A stretch of 64,000 nucleotides of DNA from Trichaptum fuscoviolaceum (taxonomy: Eukaryota; Basidiomycota; Agaricomycetes; Hymenochaetales; Trichaptaceae), in assembly GCA_910574455.1 (NCBI GenBank), contig CAJSYZ010000009.1:1116001-1180000 (forward strand), read 5' to 3'. The position numbers and the translations under genes were made by a program. This document shows, in pieces, positions 1 through 9,749 of this stretch. Position 1 is the first letter of the stretch; each line of letters starts with the position of its first letter. The notes beneath the pieces were generated by a model. That model saw only the letters and a program-made list of their open reading frames with translations, was not told the origin of the DNA and did not search any database.

Positions 1-3000
1 GACGTTATCGCTATCACCAAGCAGAGCATCGATCAGTCGAACCAATCGACAGGCACACAGATCAACGCTCTCCGTGCTGCTCTTGCTTTGGTACCAGATT
101 TCCCCGAAGCGAACCTTCCAGCTTTCGAGCCTCGTTTCCTTACGTCCACCGAAGTCATTAACGCCTTACGCCAGAAGGCCGCCTCAAAAGCCGCCGTCTC
201 CGGCACGACGCGCAAGCACGATCGCCAGGAGAAGGAGAAGGAGGAACAGGCGAACTGGGTGAAGGGCAAGGGCGGAAAGAAGGACTGGGGCAAGGGTAAA
301 GGGAAGAAGGGCTGGGGTAAGGGCAAGCGGAACGACGACAGTAAGGGCAAATCCGAGGATCGGAAATGCTATAACTGTCAGGGCTACGGACACTACTCGA
401 AGCAGTGCCCATCTCCGAAGCGGAAGCAGAAGGACAGCGCCAACGAGGCCAAGGGCGAGGGCAGTAAGCCAGCGGAGAAGGCCCAGACGGCCAAGATCGA
501 GGAAGTCGTTGCAACGGCTATGCCCGCCGATGCATGGATGGCGACTACCCCTGAGACCGTATTTGCTATTGACGTCTTTGACACAGGCGCCACCATTCAC
601 GTCACTCCGGATCAGAACCGTCTTTACAACGTAAAGAAGACGGAGCCATTTGCTATTCGCACCGCTAACGGTAACTACGTGCACACCACCATCAAGGGCG
701 ATATGGACATTAAGGTCCCACATGGCAACCGGTTCAACACCATTAAGATAAGTGACGTACGCTGCAACCCAAGTTTCACATCTACGCTGATCTCTCCCAA
801 CAAACTCGATGAGAAACGTTACACTCTCCTATTCGAGGATGGGAAGCTCTTCATTCGTGATCCGAAGAAGAAGCTCATCGGGATCATTGCCAAGCGCAAT
901 GGTGTCTACGCGGCAAACTGGGCGAACATGGCGACTACCGACGATGCCAACACGTGGCCGATGCTATCTCTTTACGACTTGCATGTGCGTCTTGGGCATG
1001 TTAATTACGCCTATATCAAGAAGATGGCCAGCTCTGGTAAGCTGAAAGGATTACGTCTTGATCCTAACCATCAGGAGGAGCGGAGCTGTGTTACATGCGC
1101 CGTCTCCAAGATCCGTCGCACCGTCATCCCGCCCCAGCGGACGAGCCCTACCGCGCCAAAGTATGGCGATCATGTTCACATGGACATCTGGGGCCCCGCC
1201 AAGGTACAGACACCGTCACACGGGCGGTACGCGCTTACAATTGTCGACGACGCGACTCGATGGTGCCATATGTTTGTTATGCCGAACAAATCAGATGCTT
1301 TATCGCAGTACATCAAATTCCAGACTTGGTTACAGACTCAATACGGTATTACTGTCAAGGTCTTGCAGTCAGACAACGACGGAGCTTTTCTGTCGAAGGA
1401 TTTTGACGAGTACTTGGCGAAGAACGGCACTGATCGGCGACTTACGGTACATGACACACCGGCGCACAACGGAGTTGCGGAACGGGTTCACGGCACGATT
1501 TTCCAGATTGTTCGTACTAACTTGGCTAGTGCTCGCCTACCCGCCAACCTCTGGGGCGAGGCTCTCACGTACGCACTCTACGTCTACAATCGAACCCCGC
1601 ACTCTGGTCTTCAGTTTCGGTCACCATTCGAGGCACGCTATGGCACGCTACCAGACCTTACGTCGATTTATCCGTTTGGTCAACAATGCGTTGTACGTCT
1701 TGAATCTGCCGATAAGTTAACTGAACGTGGTGTACAGTGTCGCTGGCTTGCTCCGGATGAACCTTCTAATGGCTATCGCGTTTATTGGCCATCGCGTAAG
1801 GTGTCAACCGAGCGCAACATTCGGATGATCTTTGGCGTTGAGGAGGAGAATAGTAACGATCCGCCTCAGGACATCGACATCGGTCCAGAACGCAAAGACA
1901 ACACCTCAGATCAGCCAGCCAGTGACACCACCACCAGGCCGAAGCGACCGACCAAAGCACCAGAAAGACTTACGTACATGGCCGAGGAGACTGCCGAGGC
2001 ATGGCTAGCCTCAGGAGGAGACCCTCTCGGCGACCCGATCACTATCTTTGAGGTCAACAAGCGACCTGATGCGGACCAATGGTATGCAGCTATGGAAGTT
2101 GAAATTAACTCGCTTCTTAAGCATAAGACATGGGAATACGTCACTCCCCCGCACGGCGCCAACCTCACGGGATTGAAGTTTGTCTATCGGACGAAGCGTC
2201 GGACTGATGGCAGCATCGATAAGTACAAAGCGAGACTTGTCGTACAGGGATTTACCCAGGTCGAAGGCATTGATTATTATGCTAACGACACTCGTGCTCC
2301 AGTTGCTCGCCTATCTACGATTCGCGGCATTCTTGCCTACGCCGCAACACACGACTGGGAGATCCATCAGATTGATGTCAAGTCGGCATATCTGTACGGC
2401 GAACTCGACTCAGACGAAGAAATCTATGCGCGCCCACCAGTCGGCTATACACTTCCAGGTATTAGGCCAGGACAGGTGATTCGTCTTATCAAAGCTCTCT
2501 ATGGTCTTAAACAGGCAGGTCGGCGATGGTACCAGGTTCTTTGCAAGATCCTTGAAGGCGCCGGACTTCGACGCACCGATAAGGAAGAAGCACTCTTCTA
2601 TCGGCATCACCCGGACGGCCACATCACTGTCACGGTATCATGGGTCGACGACTTGTTTCTTGCATCGAGCAAGCGAGGCAACTGCAACGAGCTGAAGAAG
2701 AAGATTGGCGAGAAGGTCGAGTACACTGACGGCGGGGAAGTCAGCTGGGCACTTGGTATGGAGATCAAGCGGAATAAGCCTACTCACGTTATCGCTATTC
2801 ACCAGCTCCCATACATCGAGACCATCATTACTCGATATGGCTTTGATGACGCCATGCCCATGAAAATTCCTGCGAAAACCTCCGTCCACCTCAGCACCGA
2901 CCAGGCTCCCCAGACTCAGGAGGAGCGCGCCGACATGGAGAACCGACCGTTCCGAGCAGCCGTTGGAGCTCTACGCTACGCTGCTGACGTTTCGCGTCCC

Positions 3001-3606
3001 GACATCGCTTGGATCGTTGGGCAGCTCGCTCGCTATATGTCCAATCCTGGACCGACGCACTGGACAGCACTTAAGTGTGTGTTTCAGTACCTGAAGGCGA
3101 CGAAGAATAAGTGGTTGATGCTAGGAGGGAACGGGAAGGACGAGTTGGAAGGATTTTCGGACTCAGATGGAATGTCCACGGAAGGACGACGCCCTATCTC
3201 TGGCTACATATATCGGTTCGTTGATTCAGCTATTTCTTGGTCTTCTAAGCGACAAGAACTCGTCACGCTATCGACCGCTGAAGCCGAATACGTTGCGTTA
3301 ACGTACGCCGGGAAGGAGGGTGTATGGCTAAGTGAGGTACTTGGCCAGGCACTGAATTTAGATCTCAAGCCGTTTACGCTTCACTGCGACAACACGTCTG
3401 CGATTAACATCGCATCGGACGACATCTACCATGCGCGCACGAAGCACATCGACATCTACTATCATTGGATACGTGATCAAGCATCTTTGGGAAAGATACT
3501 AGTCAAGTACGTCGCTACAGATGACAACTTCGCTGACATCTTGACAAAGGCTCTGCCTGAGCCTAAGGTCAATCACTTCGTCGATGGTATCCAACTACGT
3601 GCTTGA
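1..3606 (+). CDS. Copia gag-pol polyprotein (5' partial)
   Basis: The reading frame is open from base 1, so the true start lies upstream; the first ~95 residues seen here are the C-terminal part of Gag. A Lys/Gly-rich stretch (repeats like GKGKKGWGKG) precedes a CCHC knuckle, CYNCQGYGHYSKQC, near 370-410. The protease has FDTGATIHV (about 580). The integrase has an HH-CC zinc region (HVRLGHVNY to CVTCAVSK) followed by a DDE core. The reverse transcriptase covers about 2060-2850 with the catalytic WVDDLFLAS, where W replaces the usual Y. RNase H follows (GFSDSDGMS, TKHIDIYYHW, ADILTKALP). One polyprotein without frameshift is normal for Copia. It makes cDNA from element RNA and inserts it into the genome. 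Confidence 0.95.
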   Translation, partial: DVIAITKQSIDQSNQSTGTQINALRAALALVPDFPEANLPAFEPRFLTSTEVINALRQKAASKAAVSGTTRKHDRQEKEKEEQANWVKGKGGKKDWGKGKGKKGWGKGKRNDDSKGKSEDRKCYNCQGYGHYSKQCPSPKRKQKDSANEAKGEGSKPAEKAQTAKIEEVVATAMPADAWMATTPETVFAIDVFDTGATIHVTPDQNRLYNVKKTEPFAIRTANGNYVHTTIKGDMDIKVPHGNRFNTIKISDVRCNPSFTSTLISPNKLDEKRYTLLFEDGKLFIRDPKKKLIGIIAKRNGVYAANWANMATTDDANTWPMLSLYDLHVRLGHVNYAYIKKMASSGKLKGLRLDPNHQEERSCVTCAVSKIRRTVIPPQRTSPTAPKYGDHVHMDIWGPAKVQTPSHGRYALTIVDDATRWCHMFVMPNKSDALSQYIKFQTWLQTQYGITVKVLQSDNDGAFLSKDFDEYLAKNGTDRRLTVHDTPAHNGVAERVHGTIFQIVRTNLASARLPANLWGEALTYALYVYNRTPHSGLQFRSPFEARYGTLPDLTSIYPFGQQCVVRLESADKLTERGVQCRWLAPDEPSNGYRVYWPSRKVSTERNIRMIFGVEEENSNDPPQDIDIGPERKDNTSDQPASDTTTRPKRPTKAPERLTYMAEETAEAWLASGGDPLGDPITIFEVNKRPDADQWYAAMEVEINSLLKHKTWEYVTPPHGANLTGLKFVYRTKRRTDGSIDKYKARLVVQGFTQVEGIDYYANDTRAPVARLSTIRGILAYAATHDWEIHQIDVKSAYLYGELDSDEEIYARPPVGYTLPGIRPGQVIRLIKALYGLKQAGRRWYQVLCKILEGAGLRRTDKEEALFYRHHPDGHITVTVSWVDDLFLASSKRGNCNELKKKIGEKVEYTDGGEVSWALGMEIKRNKPTHVIAIHQLPYIETIITRYGFDDAMPMKIPAKTSVHLSTDQAPQTQEERADMENRPFRAAVGALRYAADVSRPDIAWIVGQLARYMSNPGPTHWTALKCVFQYLKATKNKWLMLGGNGKDELEGFSDSDGMSTEGRRPISGYIYRFVDSAISWSSKRQELVTLSTAEAEYVALTYAGKEGVWLSEVLGQALNLDLKPFTLHCDNTSAINIASDDIYHARTKHIDIYYHWIRDQASLGKILVKYVATDDNFADILTKALPEPKVNHFVDGIQLRA

Positions 3607-3613
3607 GGAGGAG

Positions 3614-3910
3614 TGTTAGAATGAGTCACTCGGAGTCATATGATGAACTGATTCATTAGATAGACCCGGTGATCTGACTGATTGTGACTAGGACAATAGT
3701 TGTACTGCGCAGCATGTATGAGTCGTGTACGCAGCATGGTCTGTGCATTGTTCCATAGTGTTCTATGTGTTTCTCTCTATTGTTCTCTGTACAGTATATA
3801 AGTAGAGCGTATAGGCTCAGGAATATTATCAAGTTATCAGTCCCCTCGAACTGTGTGTTCACCTGCGCTATTGCCGCTACCTTCAGATCTCTCCGTGACT
3901 TCTATTACCA
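3614..3910 (+). repeat. Copia 3' LTR
   Basis: It begins TGTTAGAATGAG and ends ATTACCA, giving TG...CA ends. It lies 7 bp after the gag-pol stop and is preceded by a GAGGAGGAG polypurine tract. A TATATAAG box lies near 3795. The right boundary was set by comparing the following bases with the intact LINE sequence at 36,160-36,190, which resumes exactly at 3911. Confidence 0.85.
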
Positions 3911-4148
3911 AGGGCGCGCCGTACGTACACACGAAGGGTCGTCAGGTCCATGTCCTGGTCGGTTGGGAGGCCATCTAGCTCCATCATCGCAAATGCAAGG
4001 CGGATGGCAGCTGAGGTGCGCTGAGTGGGTCGGTCGAGATGCCTAGTGAACTTAAGCCACTTGCAAATCACGTCGATCAGAGGTTCATCTGTCCACTCTG
4101 TGTGGTGGGCTGGGAGTGGGGTGCCTTTAGGCCAGACCTTACCAATCC
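3911..4148 (-). pseudogene. LINE ORF2 RNase H C-terminal tail, truncated copy
   Basis: Read on the minus strand it encodes a tail starting IGKVWPKGTPLPAHH and ending RRAL, where the Copia element interrupts it. It is close to, but not identical with, the tail of the plus-strand LINE at 35.95-36.19 kb (KVWPKG versus KVWPKD, TEWTDEPLIDVI versus TEWADEPLINVI), so it is a different copy. It is joined directly to the endonuclease start of the minus-strand LINE through a 14-bp segment (4149-4162), with the rest of the endonuclease and all of the reverse transcriptase missing between them. Confidence 0.85.
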
Positions 4149-4360
4149 CAGGGGACATAACCTGGAATAGAGGGGACATTGAAGACGTCATCCCCATCTG
4201 GGTTAGTCAGTGAGGGTTGGGTACCAATCTTGTACCAGGGCGGTTCCTGGATAAGCAATAGGTGTGGGGGATGGGGGTTGTCAGCAAGGAGAGGAAAAAG
4301 AGAATGAATTGCTGCTAATGAGTGGGCAGCATTCCACTGAAGGACAATTGTGTCAGTCAT
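4149..4360 (-). pseudogene. LINE ORF2 endonuclease N-terminus (truncated)
   Basis: ORF2 starts at the ATG 4360-4358. It reads MTDTIVLQWNAAHSL and then LLLIQEPPW, the conserved QEP motif of APE-type endonucleases of non-LTR retrotransposons. It breaks off at IPGYVP. The start codon overlaps the gag stop as ATGA, which suggests translation by termination and reinitiation. The continuation of this protein (GYVPC onward) occurs on the opposite strand at 36,618. Confidence 0.85.
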
Positions 4361-4872
4361 TCTCCTTTCTCCATAGTGTCATCAGGCGATTCAGAGTCTG
4401 AATCAGACTCATCATCGTTTGGTGAAGGGGCATACTTACGCCTCTGAGGGCATTTCACAGATGTGGATCTATGAGGGCCCTGACAGTTAGCGCAGAGACG
4501 GGGATGGGAGCACGGGGTGCCAGCTGGAACAGCTTCCTGAGCGCAGGTTGGGCACTTTGAGCGGTGGTATTTAGTGGCATGCGGACCGGCGCAATACGCA
4601 CATTTGATAGGGGCCTTACAGCCCCTGCTGGAATGACCAAGCGCCTGGCATCTGTCGCACTGAGAGAAGCCTGGGCGCATTGGTGGGATGGATAGGCGGA
4701 GCCGGAGTCCGAAGAGCCACACGGTCGGCTTTTTGAGGAGCTTCTCGCGTATTTCTCCTTTCTCTCTGTCTGCAAAGGTGAATATAACCGGGCAAATCTC
4801 AAGTTTCTCTTTCTCGAGTGCATCCGATTGTGCTGTGTAATGGGGGGGGACAATGTACTGGAGGTCGCTAAG
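4357..4872 (-). pseudogene. LINE gag (ORF1) C-terminal block
   Basis: This is the last third of the LINE ORF1 protein. It has a run of CCHC-type knuckles: CDRCQALGHSSRGC, CAYCAGPHATKYHRSKC, CPTCAQ and CANCQGPHRSTSVKC, then an acidic Ser/Asp-rich end. Residues before the knuckles (about 4730-4872, minus strand) join in frame to the gag block ending at 27,260 when Gypsy A and one CTAAG are removed (codons for NPIL then SDLQY). It binds element RNA in related LINEs. It is broken from its other parts by two Gypsy insertions and cannot be made as one protein. Confidence 0.88.
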
Positions 4873-5048
4873 TGTCGAGATCCCGGGCTCCTTTTCTCAT
4901 TTCCCGCACTTTCCCGCCAAGGATCCCGACATGAGCAGACAATCCCGCGGGGAGAATCCCGCCATTGGATTCCCGGCGCGAAACCTCATTCCCGAATCGC
5001 ACGATCCCATGCTCATGTGACTTATCCCGCACCACCGTCCCGGCAACC
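4873..5048 (+). repeat. Gypsy A 5' LTR, first part
   Basis: The first 176 bp of the 5' LTR, ending at the element C insertion point with the target copy CAACC (5044-5048). It matches 26,442-26,617 of the 3' LTR with two differences, both at CpG positions. Confidence 0.93.
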
Positions 5049-5638
5049 TGTCACGACGTGACATAACCCTTCCCCCTTCGGGGCGCATCCCGGGGATTTC
5101 CCCAAATCACGCTTGGGATATCTTGCCCTCGGGAAATATCCCGGGGCATTTCCTTCGGGATCTCTCCCTTTCGGGATTTATCCCGGGGTTCTACCCTATG
5201 GACTTCCCCAAAGTCCCTTTTCCCTCTTCCTCATGTCTCCCTCATGTTCCCTCACCTGTTTTCCTCATTCCTCCTTCATTACTCCGATTTTCCAATGTTC
5301 TACACATGTCCTGTCACTCCTTTGTTATTCCTTTCCATTTCCTGCCTTAGCTCTACATGTGCAAGGCCTCATTGTCTACCGCATTGCCCGCATCCCCGAT
5401 TTTCCCACGCTTCCGGAATCCCGGTATCTCTGTCCTTTCTCTATATAAACCCATAGCATTTGTACATAGATACCTTGACTCGAATATCATAAGTCTTTGG
5501 GCCTAGCTAGTGGCCAGGCTTTCGAGATCCACCATGCCTTCGTCTTGTCTCCAAATCTAGCTTGCTTGTTGTCTAGTGCTCTAGACTATCTTTTGTGTTT
5601 GACCCGGACGTCTCGAGCCTTGCGCGGGAGCACCCCGA
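5049..5638 (+). repeat. Element C 5' LTR, 3'-truncated
   Basis: 590 bp that read identical to 16,009-16,598. It includes a TATATAA box at 5443-5449. Identity stops abruptly after CACCCCGA at 5638, so the last ~193 bp of the 783-bp LTR are missing. A 111-codon open frame inside it (5113-5448) repeats exactly in the other LTR and is not considered a gene. Confidence 0.88.
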
Positions 5639-5819
5639 CGTGTTCTACCCCTCCTCTTTAAACTTCTGAACTTTTTCCCCCGCAATTCTCACTACTTCCG
5701 GCCCCGCAACGCGCGCAAGACGACGACCCCGCATATTTGGACAACTCTCACCTCAAAATCCACGTCCTCCGCATCAACATCCGCGCCTCGCCAACAGGTA
5801 AAAACCCGGGATAAGAGAC
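5639..5819. other. Unassigned sequence after truncated LTR
   Basis: 181 bp between the LTR break and the next inverted repeat. It is C-rich and does not match the end of the other LTR. It could be original interior of element C or foreign sequence joined by the deletion. Nothing coding was recognised. Confidence 0.4.
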
Positions 5820-7130
5820 ATCACGAAAGTTGACTTTTACTGGCGGACCATGGCGGTCTGTACAATGTACCGCCACAATTGTGACGCCTTGTATGGCCTT
5901 ACAGTCACATTAGAATACAAAGTAATATTATGTTTATTTTCCATATGTTTGCAGTCTGATAGTTCAGCTACAATAGCTAAATAATATGTTAGACTAATGA
6001 TAAGAGCTGGGCAATGTCATTGCAATATGGCGAGAGCATGGCAAGGCATTGCAATTTCTGTAATTTGAATTATATTCAAGTTGTCACGCTGACTCTCACT
6101 GGCACGTGATGTTGTACTTCTACTTGAAGTTTTGCGTGCCCATCGCCCAACGTCAGAGTTATGCCCCTCCTTCTCTCTTTTTTTTTTTGCTTTCCTGTCT
6201 TTCTGCCAAGGATGAAGGATGGTAGAGGGCCTCTGTTGCCCATGCATAGCGATGCATGTGCTGTAAGCGAAGGCGAGCCCAATCAAGGCAAAGGGAAGGT
6301 GAGCAAACACGGGCACAATTTCCGACTTGGAAGCGGAAACAAATACTGAAAGCGCAGGCAATCCTCCAGGACGCTGCCACCCTACTACGGCTACTGCGAC
6401 AATGCTGAGGTCATGCTTACAATCTCGGAGCTCGAAGGACCTACGTGCAAAGTTTGTGGTCTACCTTCCACTTATTCTGGGGACTCTTTGTGCTTGCAAT
6501 GTCTCTGAACAATCTTTGCAGCAAACGGGCCATCTCCATCTTCCTCAGGCTCTACTGCAGAACTCTGTATTTTCTCTGGTGTTGCTGCGCGATCTCTGCA
6601 AAGTCTCTGAACAATCTGTCTGTCTGTCTGGCTAGCTGGCTATCCCATTGTCTCTTGCCTCTGTTCGAAGCTCTGGTTGTACTTTTTGGTGTCTGCAATG
6701 TCTCTGAACAATCTGTCTGGCAATCTGGTTACCTCAGAGACTTGCTCTGCTTGCTGCTGGTACTCTTCACTCTGGGCTATCAAGTGCTACAGGTATGTGA
6801 GTCTTTTCCTTTGTTCTCATACAGATTTGATATGCTTGTTGTATTATTACTATTTAAATAAATTGAATTGTTTTATAATCTATTATCTGCGGGAACGGGG
6901 CGGGCATTAAGTGTGGACCCCGGGACACTAGTGAGGACTGTCTGTACGTTGTCATATTTTCAAATTCCGACATATGGTGGCACATTGCAATCCACCGCCA
7001 TATTTCAAGCGTGGGTAAAGAGGCAACATAGCCTGTTCATCCGTCCGCCATACTGGCGGACCATTACATTCAATACGGGCTTTACAAGTCTATTATAATG
7101 AACCCGCCAGGAAAAATCAACTTTCGTGAT
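5820..7130. mobile_element. 1.3-kb element with terminal inverted repeats, non-coding
   Basis: The ends are inverted repeats: ATCACGAAAGTTGA at 5820 and its reverse complement ending at 7130. Similarity runs for about 27 bp with two mismatches, and both ends then continue into a GGCGG motif. The interior has no recognisable transposase and carries three copies of GTCTCTGAACAATCT near 6501, 6603 and 6700. No convincing target duplication was found, so the superfamily is unknown. It looks like a non-autonomous DNA transposon. Confidence 0.55.
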
Positions 7131-8080
7131 GGAGGGAGATAGTAAACCCTACCTTCTCCCTCTGACATCCCGAAGACCATCCTCGCTACTTACTCTGGTT
7201 GGCGAGGCCCCAACATCAGGAAAAAGTTTTTAAAATGATAATATGATTACATACGATAACATACAATATAACAGGTAAAATCGTCCCTAATGTATCTCGG
7301 GTTCCAGTATCAAATATATTGACCTTATCAGGCACGTAAAATTCAATACAAAGTGTGCCATGATTACAGCTACTATCTTAGGCAATCAGCATTATGGCTC
7401 TTTTATTCCGTAAAATGCAATACATGGCTTAGCAGCCTGTTAGGGTTTGTACCGGATTTCAGTGTTTGTATTGCGCATATAGTGACTAAAATTTAGTATA
7501 TATGCTGTCATTATGGTGACCTATGTAATTAATTCTGCCGCAATTAATGGGATTATGTAGTTTACATACTCTAGCTTTCATTGTAATGTCTAGCAGCATG
7601 GTAGCGATGACACCGTAATGTGTCGATGATAATGCATGATAGCGATGCTGGGAGCTATCTTTAGATACAAGGCACCACATCATGACAGCGATGCCAATGA
7701 ATGATGGGCCCTGATCATGAATTCTAGGCCATATATAGTTTATATTTAGTTACAAATGACATCAGACTGCCGGCTCCGATGACAAATTAGTACTCCTTAT
7801 AATCAAATTTACATTACATCAGGTCTATCGTTGGGTATCTACGCTGGCTCGCCGACAGCTCTTTTATTTAATTCTGGCCGTTGTCAATGGCTGATGATGG
7901 TTAATAATAAATGATATTAAAATTTAAATACTGTTGTACATCATACACTCTACTACATATCACCAAATGCACATCGGAGATCGAGCAGGGTAACGCTTAC
8001 GGAACCATCAAGGAATGAACGTAAAGTGCGTTGGCTTCAAGATCTTTGTGATCCCTTCCACGGAAGGGCAACTAGTATCA
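7131..8080. other. AT-rich stretch without recognised gene
   Basis: About 950 bp, strongly AT-rich from 7230 to 7960. Short open frames here have no recognisable motif. No transposon ends could be placed. Confidence 0.4.
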
Positions 8081-8089
8081 CAAGGCAGA

Positions 8090-8524
8090 GTCAGCGTGGA
8101 CGATGGTGTATAGCCGAAGAAACTCACCCTGCCGAAGACAAGCTCATAGTGATACACCAACGGAGAAACTGTCGGCCTTCGAGTAATGGTTGTTGCGAAG
8201 CGTCTTTGGTGCCATGTAGCTCTTTGTGCACTCGCCATAAGTCCTGTGCCAATAGTCATCGTAAGTTAGTACCTCATCAATGCTTACCGCATGCCCTATG
8301 AAAACGTGTGCGAGGCCGAAGTTCCCAACGACAAGCCGACCTTGCTTATCCATGAAGACATTCGCTGGCTTGAGGTTGTGATGGACGGTGGCCTGATCGT
8401 GCAAAGTGCCCACAACATAGCACTGCAAAGGCAATGAGTCAAAGGGAAAGGGGAAAGGGGAAAGGGGAAAGGGAAGACGCGACACATTTACTCTATCGAC
8501 CGTGGTTGTTTGACTCTGTACCAC
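8090..8524 (-). pseudogene. Ser/Thr protein kinase catalytic-domain fragment
   Basis: Minus-strand translation gives the catalytic loop as HHNLKPANVFMD (HRDLKPEN in active kinases), then GNFGLAHVF in place of DFG, then SYMAPKTLRN (APE region) and SKADSFSVGVSLYELVFGR (subdomains IX-X). The catalytic Asp of the HRD motif and the DFG Asp are both replaced by Asn, so no kinase activity is expected. A G4A3 tandem repeat interrupts the upstream side. The N-lobe is missing. It lies inside element C and is on the opposite strand to the beta'-COP and PPR pieces. Confidence 0.75.
8441..8473 (+). repeat. (GGGGAAA)n short tandem repeat
   Basis: About four units of GGGGAAA with an imperfect first unit, within the kinase pseudogene on its N-terminal side. 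Confidence 0.85.
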
Positions 8525-8559
8525 AGTTCAGACTTCTTATTGGAGAACAAAGATGATCA

Positions 8560-8965
8560 CGTACCTGGACTCGAGCAATAGTAGACAGGACCAAGATAGC
8601 ACCATCCAAATTCCAAAGAGAGCGTTCCATCTCGGATAGTAAAATCAACGTGACCTAGGATATAAATCATTACAGAAACCTCGGAATTGAGTGATATGCA
8701 CCTGGCGTATCTATAATGTTCATAGCGTAGCTCTTCTTCTCTCCAATCTCTCGCACTGTAGCTTCCCAGTCACAGAAAATCACAGCATTTTCAATGGTGA
8801 TTTCCTTCTCGCGCTCGAACTCCATATGGTCCATTTTCGACCCAACAGCATCTTTTCCTGACCTACAATATAATGACATAAGTTACGAAGCGCGTATTAG
8901 ATTCGTAGACACACCTCATTAATCCATCCGGTGTGGAAAGAGAAAAAAAATCAGCATTGATCCTC
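8560..8965 (-). pseudogene. MEF1: Mitochondrial elongation factor G fragment
   Basis: The minus-strand pieces match the G domain of mitochondrial EF-G: HTGWINE, then after an intron [19 protein letters not shown] and [15 protein letters not shown], then NIIDTPG (the G3 DxxG motif). After a second intron come HVDFTIR and, in another frame, MERSLWNLDGAILVL. The G1 P-loop and everything after the G3 region are absent. Intron positions are kept, so the copy came from DNA, not from mRNA. A frameshift between HVDFTIR and MERSL marks it as dead. The name is from recalled family sequence. Confidence 0.78.
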
Positions 8966-9749
8966 AATCGAAGAAACTTTGCGAGCGGACTTACAGAACT
9001 AGCGCTACAAGCAAACTCGCCGCTGACAGGAACAAAGCGAGCGGAAGTCGATTGCGTTAGAACACGTTTCTCGCTCGGCTCCTCAGTCAATAACACTCAC
9101 TTAGATCAGAGGAAACAAGCAAGAGACCATCTTTGGCCCGGCGCGGTTGAAGAAGGCACTATGAGCTTGATAAGTCGGAGTAGCTAAAACTGAGAAAGAA
9201 CAGCTGCAAATTGCTCTTATATAATGTGTGCAAGACTGTGCGGTTCTGATAAGGAGAAGAGGGCGTGGAGAAAAGATGCAGGAGTAAGGGAGGCCGACCA
9301 ACAGTCCTAGCAACAGCTCAATGTCGTGTCGTGCTTGAAGATGGCGGGTCCTTACCGGCTATCGAGGCCGAATGTGACTGTATACTACTACTAGTATGCA
9401 TATAGTCACACTCGGGTGGCACTCTAGTAAATCATCAGAAAAAGAGAGCAAAATGTGAGTAAAATATAAGAACATACCACAAACATCAGAAATAAAAAGT
9501 TTGAGGGCCATCCTACGGGTGGATGGCCATCGAGGAGGATGGATGTAGGACAGCGAAGTGGAAGGAGAGAGAGAGAGCGGGGGACGCAACACGTTCCACG
9601 ATGCGTCACTGTAAGTCCGTGTTGAGAATTAAAACTCCGCAGCGTCACGCCACCCCGGCATCAACTTGAAGTTGCTAAGTCCATATCGATTTCCACCCGA
9701 CAGACTCCTAACTGGTCTTCACAACGGCACCGTCAACAACTACAATCAT

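Larger units (their letters stand above)
1..3910 (+). mobile_element. Ty1/Copia LTR retrotransposon, 5' end outside window
   Basis: The sequence shows a single open gag-pol frame from the first base to 3606, a purine-rich tract just before 3614, and a 297-bp 3' LTR (3614-3910). Domain order (zinc knuckle, protease, integrase, reverse transcriptase, RNase H) is that of Ty1/Copia. The base after 3910 resumes a LINE RNase H coding sequence on the minus strand, so the element is inserted there. AGGGC at 3911-3915 is the expected right target duplication; the left copy lies outside the window. No stop or frameshift is visible, so the element could be recent. Confidence 0.93.

Noticed and set aside
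184..723. Long minus-strand open frames opposite Copia gag
   Set aside because: Antisense shadows of a strongly coding plus strand.
5113..5448. 111-codon open frame, repeated exactly at 16,073-16,408
   Set aside because: Both lie within LTRs of element C, are C/T-rich, and have no protein motif.
8441..8473. G4A3 repeat as G-quadruplex regulatory site
   Set aside because: It lies in a pseudogene and nothing links it to a promoter.
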